This document shows, piece by piece, positions 52,805 through 60,064 of a stretch of 64,000 nucleotides of DNA. Each line of letters opens with the position of its first letter. The first letter of the stretch is position 1. The notes under the pieces were generated by a model, which did no database searches, was not told where the DNA came from, and saw only the letters and a program-made list of their open reading frames with translations. The position numbers and the translations under genes were made by a program. Origin of the DNA: Bacteroidales bacterium (GTDB lineage Bacteria; Bacteroidota; Bacteroidia; Bacteroidales; Tenuifilaceae); assembly GCA_020636845.1 (NCBI GenBank), contig JACJXD010000002.1, forward strand, positions 124,001-188,000. Reading direction: 5' to 3'.

Positions 52805-53431
52805 CTATTTCAACTTGTCTGGTAGTTCTGTGTGCATTATTTCAGGCAAATGCCGTTTGATTTTTTCTTCGTCCCAGTTCCACCATTTCATTTCCAGAAG
52901 TTTTTGTATCTGTTCTTCGGGAAAGCGTTTCCGTATCAACTTAGCAGGTACGCCACCTACAATAGAGTACGGTTCCACATCTTTGGTTACCACTGCTCGT
53001 GAGCCAATAATGGCTCCGTCACCAATGGTAACGCCTGCCATAATTACGGCTTCGAAACCAATCCACACGTCGTTGCCGATTACAATGTCGCCTTTATTGT
53101 CCCATGCGTCTGTTATAGGAACATCTAAATTCCATTCGCAGGCTAATACCGGAAAAGGATAAGTTGACAACGAGTCAAGTGTGTGGTTGGCCCCGTTAAA
53201 TAGAAATTTTGCCCCGTAAGCAATGGAGCAGAACTTTCCAATAATCAACTTGTCGTTGTTTACATACGGGTAATGGTAAAGCACGCATTTTTTTTCAAAA
53301 TCCATTGGGTTTTCAAAGTCGTGATAAAAGGAGTAGTCGCCAACTTCTATAAATGGACTTTTTACGCAACTTTTCAGATAAACAATAGTTTTATCGTCTT
53401 TACGCGGGTATAGTAATGTTCTGTTTGGCAT
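52805..53431 (-). CDS. CatB/Vat-type O-acetyltransferase (left-handed beta-helix)
   Basis: A 208-residue hexapeptide-repeat enzyme of the xenobiotic acetyltransferase group. IGKFCSIAYGAKFLFNGANHTLDSLSTYPF includes the catalytic His (NHTLD); GDIVIGNDVWIGFEAVIMAGVTIGDGAIIGSRAVVTKDVEPYSIVGGVPAKLIRKRF is the beta-helix. Members acetylate streptogramin A or chloramphenicol, and many resistance-like homologues are chromosomal with unknown substrates; resistance is not implied. It starts 19 bp after the CDP-alcohol transferase stop on the same strand. Confidence 0.9.
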   Translation of the reverse strand: MPNRTLLYPRKDDKTIVYLKSCVKSPFIEVGDYSFYHDFENPMDFEKKCVLYHYPYVNNDKLIIGKFCSIAYGAKFLFNGANHTLDSLSTYPFPVLACEWNLDVPITDAWDNKGDIVIGNDVWIGFEAVIMAGVTIGDGAIIGSRAVVTKDVEPYSIVGGVPAKLIRKRFPEEQIQKLLEMKWWNWDEEKIKRHLPEIMHTELPDKLK

Positions 53432-53450
53432 AATTTAAATTTTTGTTTCT

Positions 53451-53993
53451 TTAACTGGAAAAGATACTTTTTCTGTTTAGTTCTACTTTTCCTTTTGAAC
53501 TTTGCAAAAGAATGATTAATTCTTCGATTGCCGATAAAAATGCAGCAATTACTGTTATTAGCATAAAATATTTCTGTTCGAGAATCAGCATTATTGGCAA
53601 GGTAAAAACCAGAAATCCTGTTACCTTGTTTGCGATGGTATGAATCATTGCCAGTTTTTTGTGCTTTAGTAAGCCAACAATGATGTTTCCGATTTTTAGC
53701 ATGAAAATTATTATTACGGGAATCAGAAATTTAAGAACTATGTCGCTTTGTTCCAGAAGTAAGTATGTTATTAGCACCACGTAAAAAACGAAGTCTCCAA
53801 TAGAATCCAACTTGGAACCCAAAGCCGATTCCCATTTATATCTTCGGGCAATAAAACCATCCAAAATATCAGTTATTCCAGTAATGAGATAGAGCGCTAT
53901 AAATGCGAATGGAACTTTAAAGAGAAGAGGCAATAAAAGCGACAGAAAAATTCTGCTTATTGATAGTATGTTAGGAATATGCTTTTTATTCAT
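53451..53993 (-). CDS. CDP-alcohol phosphatidyltransferase family protein
   Basis: A 180-residue membrane enzyme that joins a CDP-activated lipid to an alcohol. The signature D-x2-D-G-x2-A-R-x8-G-x3-D-x3-D is complete as DILDGFIARRYKWESALGSKLDSIGD. About five or six hydrophobic segments are present. It is close to phosphatidylglycerophosphate synthase in size and form, but the acceptor alcohol is not deducible. It may be a second copy beside a housekeeping enzyme elsewhere. Confidence 0.88.
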   Translation of the reverse strand: MNKKHIPNILSISRIFLSLLLPLLFKVPFAFIALYLITGITDILDGFIARRYKWESALGSKLDSIGDFVFYVVLITYLLLEQSDIVLKFLIPVIIIFMLKIGNIIVGLLKHKKLAMIHTIANKVTGFLVFTLPIMLILEQKYFMLITVIAAFLSAIEELIILLQSSKGKVELNRKSIFSS

Positions 53994-54070
53994 TTTTCTG
54001 AGATTACTTTTATAGCCGATCTCTTTATCTTATACTATAAAATTGGAATGACAATGTTCTCTATTAAACG

Positions 54071-54604
54071 CTAAAACCGAACAGTCCCTTTTGGTATAAT
54101 TTTCATCAGGCAAAAATCGTCGCCCATTTTTACGCTTTTAAGCAGTTCTACATCGACTTGGCAGCTGAATGCTTTTTCGAACAGGACTTTGCTGTAACCG
54201 GTGGTGCATTGGCACCATGTGTCGGTTTCTAACTTATCGACTTCAGCAAGCATAGGGCATGGGCAAAACGGAAACATCAAGTATAGTTCTCCATTGTGGT
54301 ACGACAAACCGGCTGCCTTGGCTTTTTCTTGCGAGGCAAATTCTTCCAAATTGGTGGACGAAGCCATAAGGTTTTTCAATAACGCTAGTTTTTCGCCCAT
54401 GCCATAACCGCATTGGCAGTTCATTCTGATTTTTTTCAGCAGCGGTGCGCTAAAGCATTCTTCCAATCGTTTCATCGTATTTTTTACCCATGTCGGGTTA
54501 TCCTCCTGATGATTTATTGCAATAGTTTTTGCTGTATTTTCGTCGCTTTCGGTTTTTATTGCGTTGAATATTACCTGTTCTTGAATTTTTCTTATATCGA
54601 ACAT
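54071..54604 (-). CDS. Cysteine-rich protein with three CxC motifs, perhaps DUF6144
   Basis: A 177-residue soluble protein with no signal peptide. Three C-x-C pairs stand out: NCQCGYGMGEK, FPFCPCPML and DTWCQCTTGYS. They could bind zinc or an iron-sulfur cluster. The general pattern recalls DUF6144, and more distantly the ATC-hydrolase family, but I cannot confirm the match. It lies among accessory genes with a 77-bp gap to the CDP-alcohol transferase. Confidence 0.68.
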   Translation of the reverse strand: MFDIRKIQEQVIFNAIKTESDENTAKTIAINHQEDNPTWVKNTMKRLEECFSAPLLKKIRMNCQCGYGMGEKLALLKNLMASSTNLEEFASQEKAKAAGLSYHNGELYLMFPFCPCPMLAEVDKLETDTWCQCTTGYSKVLFEKAFSCQVDVELLKSVKMGDDFCLMKIIPKGTVRF

Positions 54605-54713
54605 AATCTTTGTATTTTGGTGATCACATAAAATGCTGTGTATTTATGTGAGATGACATTTTATAGAAAAATTTATAAAAAAAACCTTTTCCAGAAAGAA
54701 CTTCTGAAAAAAC

Positions 54714-54740
54714 GTTAACCGGAAGTTTTATGCGGTTAAC
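54714..54740 (-). terminator. Hairpin terminator after the GyrI-like gene
   Basis: GTTAACCG-GAAGTTTTATG-CGGTTAAC has eight pairs; on the minus strand it is followed by GTTTTTTC. It lies 60 bp beyond the GyrI-like stop. Confidence 0.5.
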
Positions 54741-54799
54741 TATGCGGCAATTATCAATTTAAGAATAGTTCTCAAAATTCAAGTATTTCTTTATTCAAG

Positions 54800-55447
54800 T
54801 TAAAGGTAATCAAAAACTCTTATTTTTTCGACGGGGAACCGTAAAACTGTTTTTAATTTTTCGACAGGGGTTTTCCGTGCATCGCTTAAATAGATTTCGC
54901 GGTGGGTTTGGGTTGTTCGTATGTAATTTTCTTTTTCGGCAAAATCATGCATAAGCCTGAAAGTTTCCGGTTCGCTGTCGTAACTGCCAATGTGGAGCAT
55001 TTGTATGCAAATGCCGTCGGTAATTTCTTCAAAATTAACTTCGTTAAGCAAAGGATTAGGCTTTTTCTTTTTACCCAGTTCAACCATTTTCATGGCAAAG
55101 TCGGCGGTAACAAATTTGGGTTGACGAATCATTAGTTTGTAAATTAAATCGCTTTTGTTGAATTTACCATCCGGAGTTTTCTCTGCGTCGTTGTTTAGAG
55201 TCCAAATTCCTTCGAGAGGGTAAACAGCATAGTCGAAGTAATCTTCGACGACAATCCCCTTTTTCTGGCTCATTTTTACGGCATAGGATAGTGAGTATAA
55301 AACGCTGATGTATTCTGCAAAAGAATTGTCGTTTGGATTTCCTTTTCCATTAATGGTGAAGAATTTGAACGAAGGAACTGTAATTAGTTCCGGTTTATTT
55401 TTTGGCAGATAAAATTGTTTTTCTGCTTTTTTCCATTCGTGTTTCAT
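54800..55447 (-). CDS. GyrI-like small-molecule-binding protein
   Basis: A 215-residue protein of the GyrI-like family (stand-alone effector-binding domain). KHEWKKAEKQFYLPKNKPELITVPSFKFFTINGKGNPND is its typical opening; EGIWTLNND and VEKLKTVLRFPV also match. The family is related to the ligand domain of Rob and BmrR and may bind or hydrolyse hydrophobic cations. It follows an AraC-type regulator that carries its own GyrI domain, so the two may sense related ligands. Confidence 0.85.
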   Translation of the reverse strand: MKHEWKKAEKQFYLPKNKPELITVPSFKFFTINGKGNPNDNSFAEYISVLYSLSYAVKMSQKKGIVVEDYFDYAVYPLEGIWTLNNDAEKTPDGKFNKSDLIYKLMIRQPKFVTADFAMKMVELGKKKKPNPLLNEVNFEEITDGICIQMLHIGSYDSEPETFRLMHDFAEKENYIRTTQTHREIYLSDARKTPVEKLKTVLRFPVEKIRVFDYL

Positions 55448-55471
55448 TGCTTAAAATAGTAGGTTGAGTTG

Positions 55472-55502
55472 GTTCTGACAGGTTTTAAAAACCTGTCAGA
55501 AC
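55472..55502. repeat. Thirty-one-base palindrome, REP-like
   Basis: GTTCTGACAGGTTTT-A-AAAACCTGTCAGAAC is an almost perfect dyad (15-base arms) in the gap between the AraC-type and GyrI-like genes. No T-run follows on the minus strand. The sequence reminds me of palindromes scattered in Bacteroidota genomes, which would make it a REP-type element; copy number could not be checked. Confidence 0.75.
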
Positions 55503-55510
55503 TGGGTACT

Positions 55511-56455
55511 TTACAACGGTTTTACCGGAATGCAAATATCCAGTACAAACTTGTTTTCAGGATGATTTTCGGGATCGCAATAGTAAAATTCATAAGGATT
55601 GCCTTCACCGGGTTCGTAACCGCTTTCGGTAAACCAAACACACATGGTGTTCCAGGCTTCCTCAAATTCAGTTACTTTAATTTCAAAATGTCCAACGGCA
55701 AATTTTCCTCCCGGAATGGTCATTTTACCAATTTCGCCTTCGGTTTTTACATCGGAGTCGATTACCAAGCAGGCGCTTTGACGTACCTTGCTAATTTCAG
55801 TTACCGAGGGGTCGTCGTGATAAACGGTAACCGTGTGCGAATTAGGTTTTATTAATCCGCGAGGCCCTGCAAACTTCATTAGTTTGCCGTAAGCGTTTTT
55901 AATTTTGTTAAACTCGCCTGTGTGACGACAGTAAATGGTCTGCATTTCAGGCATGTCCTTTACAATAACATTGGTTTCCATAATAACTAGTTGTTTTAAG
56001 TTTATGGTACAAAGTTCGTTATTGTGAGGTACGTAAATTTGATTTTTCTTGCTCAACGGTTGTCCGTTCTTGCTATAATAAATGCCGTTCTTTACAACTA
56101 GCGGTTGTTCTATTTTTCGGTAAGCAGTAGCGTTTATTCCAAAATGTTTCTTGAATGTTCGCGCAAATAAGGATATACTGCTAAATCCGCAATCGAAGGC
56201 AATTTCCGATATACTTTTACTTCGGTAATCCTTCAACTGCTGAGCTGCTTTTTCGGTACGGATGCGCAAAAAGAAATCGGCTGGGGTTTCACCAGTAAGT
56301 GTGGTAAATATTCTGTGAAAGTGAAAAGGTGAAAAATGGGCTATTTCGGCTAACTTGTCGAGGTTAACCTGTTCGTAGTAGTAGGTGTCAACGTATTCCA
56401 TTACACGGTTAATGCGCGAAATGTATTCTGCCCGACTAGAGTCCTGTATGGTCAT
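55511..56455 (-). CDS. AraC-type regulator with C-terminal GyrI-like domain
   Basis: A 314-residue transcription factor. The HTH domain is at residues about 8-108 (VNLDKLAEIAHFSPFHFHRIFTTLTGETPADFFLRIRTEKAAQQL, then ISEIAFDCGFSSISLFARTFKKHFGINATAYR). The GyrI-like ligand domain is at about 155-314 (MPEMQTIYCRHTGEFNKIKNAYGKLMKFA, GKFAVGHFEIKVTEFEEAWNTM, YEFYYCDP). This Rob-like order suggests activation on binding a hydrophobic compound. ATG 56455 is chosen; a TTG seven codons earlier is open. It may control the GyrI-like gene downstream or itself. Confidence 0.9.
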   Translation of the reverse strand: MTIQDSSRAEYISRINRVMEYVDTYYYEQVNLDKLAEIAHFSPFHFHRIFTTLTGETPADFFLRIRTEKAAQQLKDYRSKSISEIAFDCGFSSISLFARTFKKHFGINATAYRKIEQPLVVKNGIYYSKNGQPLSKKNQIYVPHNNELCTINLKQLVIMETNVIVKDMPEMQTIYCRHTGEFNKIKNAYGKLMKFAGPRGLIKPNSHTVTVYHDDPSVTEISKVRQSACLVIDSDVKTEGEIGKMTIPGGKFAVGHFEIKVTEFEEAWNTMCVWFTESGYEPGEGNPYEFYYCDPENHPENKFVLDICIPVKPL

Positions 56456-56551
56456 ATATTTGAAATGTATAAACAAACATAAAAATTCTGTCTCAAACAG
56501 AATTGACTAAACTTGCTATTTCTGCCAGTAATTGTCTAATTTCCTGAATGA

Positions 56552-57379
56552 TTATTTAACTGGTTGGCAATTCGGGCAGTAATAAATTGCGCCACCCATG
56601 TAACTTTCTTTTTTAAGTTCTCCTTTACATACAGGACACGGCTGTTTATAGGTATTTTTTGATAAGATGGTTTGATAGCCACCATTTTTCCCAAATAAAT
56701 CGGTCTCGGTATCGCGTCCGCCTTTTGCAAGCATATCGGATAAAACAAACTTGATGGATTTGTACAATTGCTCTTTTTCAACGTTGATTAAACTGGCAAG
56801 TTTTTGCCTCGGGTTTAATGCCGCACGAAACAGAATGTCCTGTAAAACCCCATTCCCGATGCCTGGAAAACGCTGCTCTGTTGCCAAAAATGCTTTTAGC
56901 GACAGGTTGTCTTTCTCTTTTTGTAGGCGTTGGATAAAGTAGTTTTGTGTAAATTGGGAACTTAAGGGTGAAATGGATTCAAAACTTTTTGTGTGATAAA
57001 TATTGTCTAGTTGCCCTTGAAACGCAAAGATTCCTCCGTACATGGTAACCGTGAAAGACAAAAAAGTTTCATCGTCGAAGGTTAAAAGTAATTGATACTT
57101 GGGCGGAATGAAGGAAGTGTTATTGCCATACTTTAATTTTACTCCGTCGCTAATGCTCAGGCAAATATCTTTGTCGAAGTAAATGTCCACAAAAATACCC
57201 ATGCCCTTTGACGAGCAAATTTTTTTGCCGACCAGCAAGGATTTATAGGCATCAAGATTTCCGCTGAAAAAAGTGAACTTACTTGGATTGGTTGCCTGAA
57301 ACACATCCGTTACTGTTTTTCCTGTAAGTGTTTCACTTATTTGGCGGCTTATGGTAATTGCTTCGGGTAGTTCAATCAT
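56552..57379 (-). CDS. Fpg/Nei-family DNA glycosylase without the N-terminal catalytic proline
   Basis: A 275-residue protein. Classical Fpg and Nei enzymes begin M-P-E-x, with Pro exposed after Met removal as nucleophile. Here the start is MIELPEAITI, so Ile replaces Pro while the following Glu is kept. The H2TH region FPGIGNGVLQDILFRAALNPRQKL is present, as is a zinc finger (CPVCKGELKKE...YYCPNC). This matches a divergent Fpg-like clade in which chemistry may differ or be absent. It sits in the accessory run, near the AraC/GyrI genes. Confidence 0.88.
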   Translation of the reverse strand: MIELPEAITISRQISETLTGKTVTDVFQATNPSKFTFFSGNLDAYKSLLVGKKICSSKGMGIFVDIYFDKDICLSISDGVKLKYGNNTSFIPPKYQLLLTFDDETFLSFTVTMYGGIFAFQGQLDNIYHTKSFESISPLSSQFTQNYFIQRLQKEKDNLSLKAFLATEQRFPGIGNGVLQDILFRAALNPRQKLASLINVEKEQLYKSIKFVLSDMLAKGGRDTETDLFGKNGGYQTILSKNTYKQPCPVCKGELKKESYMGGAIYYCPNCQPVK

Positions 57380-57470
57380 GGCTATTTTGTAATAAAAAAA
57401 TTTTCAAGATGCTATGAATGTTTGTACAGTTAAGAAAAAGGCAAAGCAAGAACCTTATTTATAATTTTTA

Positions 57471-57959
57471 TTACCCTTCTACAAAACGTTTAAGCGCATC
57501 TAACGGCATAAAAGTACGTTTAGCAGTGGCTTCTAGGTTTCTGTTTTCTTCTTCATAAATTCGTTTTAGAAAGATGGACATTTCTTCGCCTACTTCTATC
57601 AGATGTTCGTCGGGGTCGTAAAAACGGATGGTGCGTTGGCCCCAGATTTCGGTGTTTATTTCGTGCAAAAATTTAACGTTATTTTCTTTAAGGGTCTTAT
57701 ATACTTTATCCAGTTCGTTAGTTTCGAAGCATAGTTCAAATCGATTGGCATTGCTGGAGTTTGTAATGTTTTTAGCACCAATTGTTTTTGGAATAATATT
57801 GTCGGGATTAATTTGCCAAATGGCAAAGCCTTCTTTAAAGACGTAATTTAATCCGCCGTTATCCATTATAACCGTGAAGCCGAGAATGTCGGTGTAGAAT
57901 TTTTTTGATATTCCGGCATTTTTTACGAATAGAACAGAAATACAGTTTTGTAGGTTCAT
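57471..57959 (-). CDS. VOC (glyoxalase/bleomycin-resistance fold) protein
   Basis: A 162-residue protein of the vicinal oxygen chelate superfamily. SVLFVKNAGISKKFYTDILGFTVIMDNGG is the first beta-alpha-beta module; FELCFETNELDKVYKTLKENNVKFLHEINTEIWGQRTIRFYDPDEHLIEVGE is the second, with the metal-binding Glu in LIEVGE. Substrate unknown: VOC proteins range from glyoxalase I to fosfomycin-modifying enzymes and binding proteins. Confidence 0.87.
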   Translation of the reverse strand: MNLQNCISVLFVKNAGISKKFYTDILGFTVIMDNGGLNYVFKEGFAIWQINPDNIIPKTIGAKNITNSSNANRFELCFETNELDKVYKTLKENNVKFLHEINTEIWGQRTIRFYDPDEHLIEVGEEMSIFLKRIYEEENRNLEATAKRTFMPLDALKRFVEG

Positions 57960-58032
57960 GGTTTGCTATATTATACGATAAAAGTCTTAATTATAACTTT
58001 AATGGATTTTATGCCGACTGATTTGTTGAGTG

Positions 58033-58809
58033 TTAATTAGGCTTATTATAATTCCCATTCGATTCAATGTTCTCGATAAGATACTTTATTTCTATTGGCT
58101 TGTTCCAGTTTCTATGAATCATTCTATGACAATTGGAACACACAGGAATTAAATTTTTTACTGCATCTTTTAAAATATTTTCGAGGTCTTCATCTTCATA
58201 TTTAAAGATTGGTTTAGTATGATGAATTTCAATAAAACCTTTGCCTATCTCAGAACCATAAAAATCTTCGAAGTTAAACGAACAACAATGACAGCTGATT
58301 TTTCCATTTTTTGTATAATATTTAATGGCGTATTCTCTTAGTAGTTTTGACCTTTCGTATGTTGCTGTCTCTGAGAGTTTCTTTCTTCCCTCATGAATTA
58401 TTTCGTTTTCATCAAATGCTTCGATTTTTCGTTTATCGTTATTGGCCTCAATTTTTTGAAGATTGGAAGTTAAATCAGGATATGTAAAGTCATTAACTAG
58501 CAAGTATTTTAAGATGTCCTTATTTGATTTTAAATGGCATTTACCTGCCTCTGTTATCGAGATATACCCGTTATCATATTTGGCATAGTCAAACCGTTCA
58601 AAGGTTCTATGAGCGACTAAATTTCTTACTTTTTGAGAGAATTTATCATCGTTTCTTCCATGTAAAATTGCTACATCTTCCCCTGTAGGTTTCATCACGT
58701 CTCGTAATTTTTGTATTAACTCGCTGGTGCTTATTGTGCCGTAGTTTAGGCTCATCAGGTATAAAGAAGGAAGAATAAGTTCGGTTTCGGTAATTCTATC
58801 GGTTGACAT
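58033..58809 (-). CDS. HNH-type endonuclease, probable restriction enzyme
   Basis: A 258-residue protein. The N-terminal part (about 1-100; TETELILPSLYLMSLNYGTISTSELIQKL, GYISITEAGKCHLKSN) looks like a winged-helix DNA-binding module. The C-terminal part is an HNH nuclease: CHCCSFNFEDFYG, then FIEIHHTKPIF with the catalytic His, and NLIPVCSNCHRMIH. Cys pairs probably bind zinc. It starts two bases after the stop of the Dam-class methylase, so the two form a methylase-first restriction-modification operon; cutting specificity unknown. Confidence 0.88.
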   Translation of the reverse strand: MSTDRITETELILPSLYLMSLNYGTISTSELIQKLRDVMKPTGEDVAILHGRNDDKFSQKVRNLVAHRTFERFDYAKYDNGYISITEAGKCHLKSNKDILKYLLVNDFTYPDLTSNLQKIEANNDKRKIEAFDENEIIHEGRKKLSETATYERSKLLREYAIKYYTKNGKISCHCCSFNFEDFYGSEIGKGFIEIHHTKPIFKYEDEDLENILKDAVKNLIPVCSNCHRMIHRNWNKPIEIKYLIENIESNGNYNKPN

Positions 58810-58811
58810 TC

Positions 58812-60011
58812 TTAGTAGTTGGTAATAATTAAATGCTCGGTTTTTTTATTATTCCTGTTCATAAAGCTTACAAGGTAGGTCTTGTCGAACGAGTTAATTG
58901 TCAACCCTTTATTCTCGTATAGGTTAAGTATAAAATCGGTGTTTTTAATTATCATCATCCACTTAGCCTTGCACTTATGAATTAGATAGTTGGCAAGTCT
59001 TTTTTGATCGTCTTTGGTAAATTCGTTTTTGGTATATGTGCTGAATTCGCTATCGTAAGGCGGGTCGAGAAAAACAAAATCGTTTTGCGACGGCACATGC
59101 AATTGGAAAAAATCCTCGAAGTCTAAATTTTCTATAGTGGTCTTACTGAGCAGTTGTTTTAGCGGCTCTGTTTTGAGGTAATCGACTTTTTTCTGAAAGT
59201 TTTTTCGGTTATAACCAATACCTCCATACGGGACATTAAATTCCCCCTTCGAGTTATAGCGGAACATCCCGCTGTAGGCAAAATTTCGAATAAATAAAAA
59301 AATGGCAGATTTAAACGCATTGTTAATGCTATACTTCTCTGTATTGTTGTATATAAACCGGAAGTGCATGTAGAACGCGCCTTTAAGGGCAGTTTCTATA
59401 TTATCTAAAATGTCTTTATCGGGAAGTGTATGTTTTACCTTTTCGAGTTCTTTCATTCGTTTAACTTTACGAATGAGGTTGGTTTTAATTTCTTTTAAGA
59501 AGTTATCGATGTTAAAGTTGAAAATAGAGGAGAACATTCCGTTGAATTGTTCCGCGTGTTTTATAATGAATTCAAAAAGGATGTCTTTCAACTTTGTTTC
59601 ATCAATGCGGTTTTGGGAGAAGTTCTTGTAAGTTTCAATAAAAAAAGAACTATTATTTTCGGTTACGGTTGTAAGCCGTTCCCAATTGTGAATGATTTTT
59701 TCAACGGCAATAAAAAAATCGTTTCGCTCATTGTTTGTAATGCTGCGATATAGCCCAATAAGTTCTTCGGATTTGTCGTTTATAAAATACTTGTTTGCTT
59801 GCAATGCCGTGTAAACGGCACCTCCGCCAACAAAAGGTTCGTAGTAATTGTTGAATTTATCGGGAAGGGTGGGAATAATGTACTTTAACTCCTGTTCTTT
59901 TCCTCCTGCCCACTTAAGAATAGGATAAAGCCGTTGCGACTCAATGTAGTTGTACTTTCCAATGTCTGCTTGGTTCAAGGTTTCTGCTTGTGTAGTTTCC
60001 CTGTTCTTCAT
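58812..60011 (-). CDS. Dam-class (D12) adenine-N6 DNA methyltransferase
   Basis: A 399-residue methylase. PILKWAGGKEQELKYIIP and YYEPFVGGGAVYTALQANKYFINDK form the SAM-binding and motif X regions; FVFLDPPYDSEFSTYTKNEF contains the catalytic DPPY. The target-recognition part lies between (about 120-290). D12 enzymes often modify GATC, but the target here is not known and should not be assumed. The tail ends KKTEHLIITNY as in the family. With the HNH gene downstream it is the modification half of a type II-like system. Confidence 0.93.
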   Translation of the reverse strand: MKNRETTQAETLNQADIGKYNYIESQRLYPILKWAGGKEQELKYIIPTLPDKFNNYYEPFVGGGAVYTALQANKYFINDKSEELIGLYRSITNNERNDFFIAVEKIIHNWERLTTVTENNSSFFIETYKNFSQNRIDETKLKDILFEFIIKHAEQFNGMFSSIFNFNIDNFLKEIKTNLIRKVKRMKELEKVKHTLPDKDILDNIETALKGAFYMHFRFIYNNTEKYSINNAFKSAIFLFIRNFAYSGMFRYNSKGEFNVPYGGIGYNRKNFQKKVDYLKTEPLKQLLSKTTIENLDFEDFFQLHVPSQNDFVFLDPPYDSEFSTYTKNEFTKDDQKRLANYLIHKCKAKWMMIIKNTDFILNLYENKGLTINSFDKTYLVSFMNRNNKKTEHLIITNY

Positions 60012-60015
60012 TAAA

Positions 60016-60023
60016 CAAAAGTA
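60016..60023 (-). promoter_or_regulatory. Possible -7 element just before the methylase
   Basis: TACTTTTG on the minus strand matches TAnnTTTG and lies five bases before ATG 60011, so the transcript would be almost leaderless. No -33 element is seen. Confidence 0.33.
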
Positions 60024-60064
60024 ACCATTTTCTTAAAAAGCAGTTTAGGGCGATAGGCAATGTT

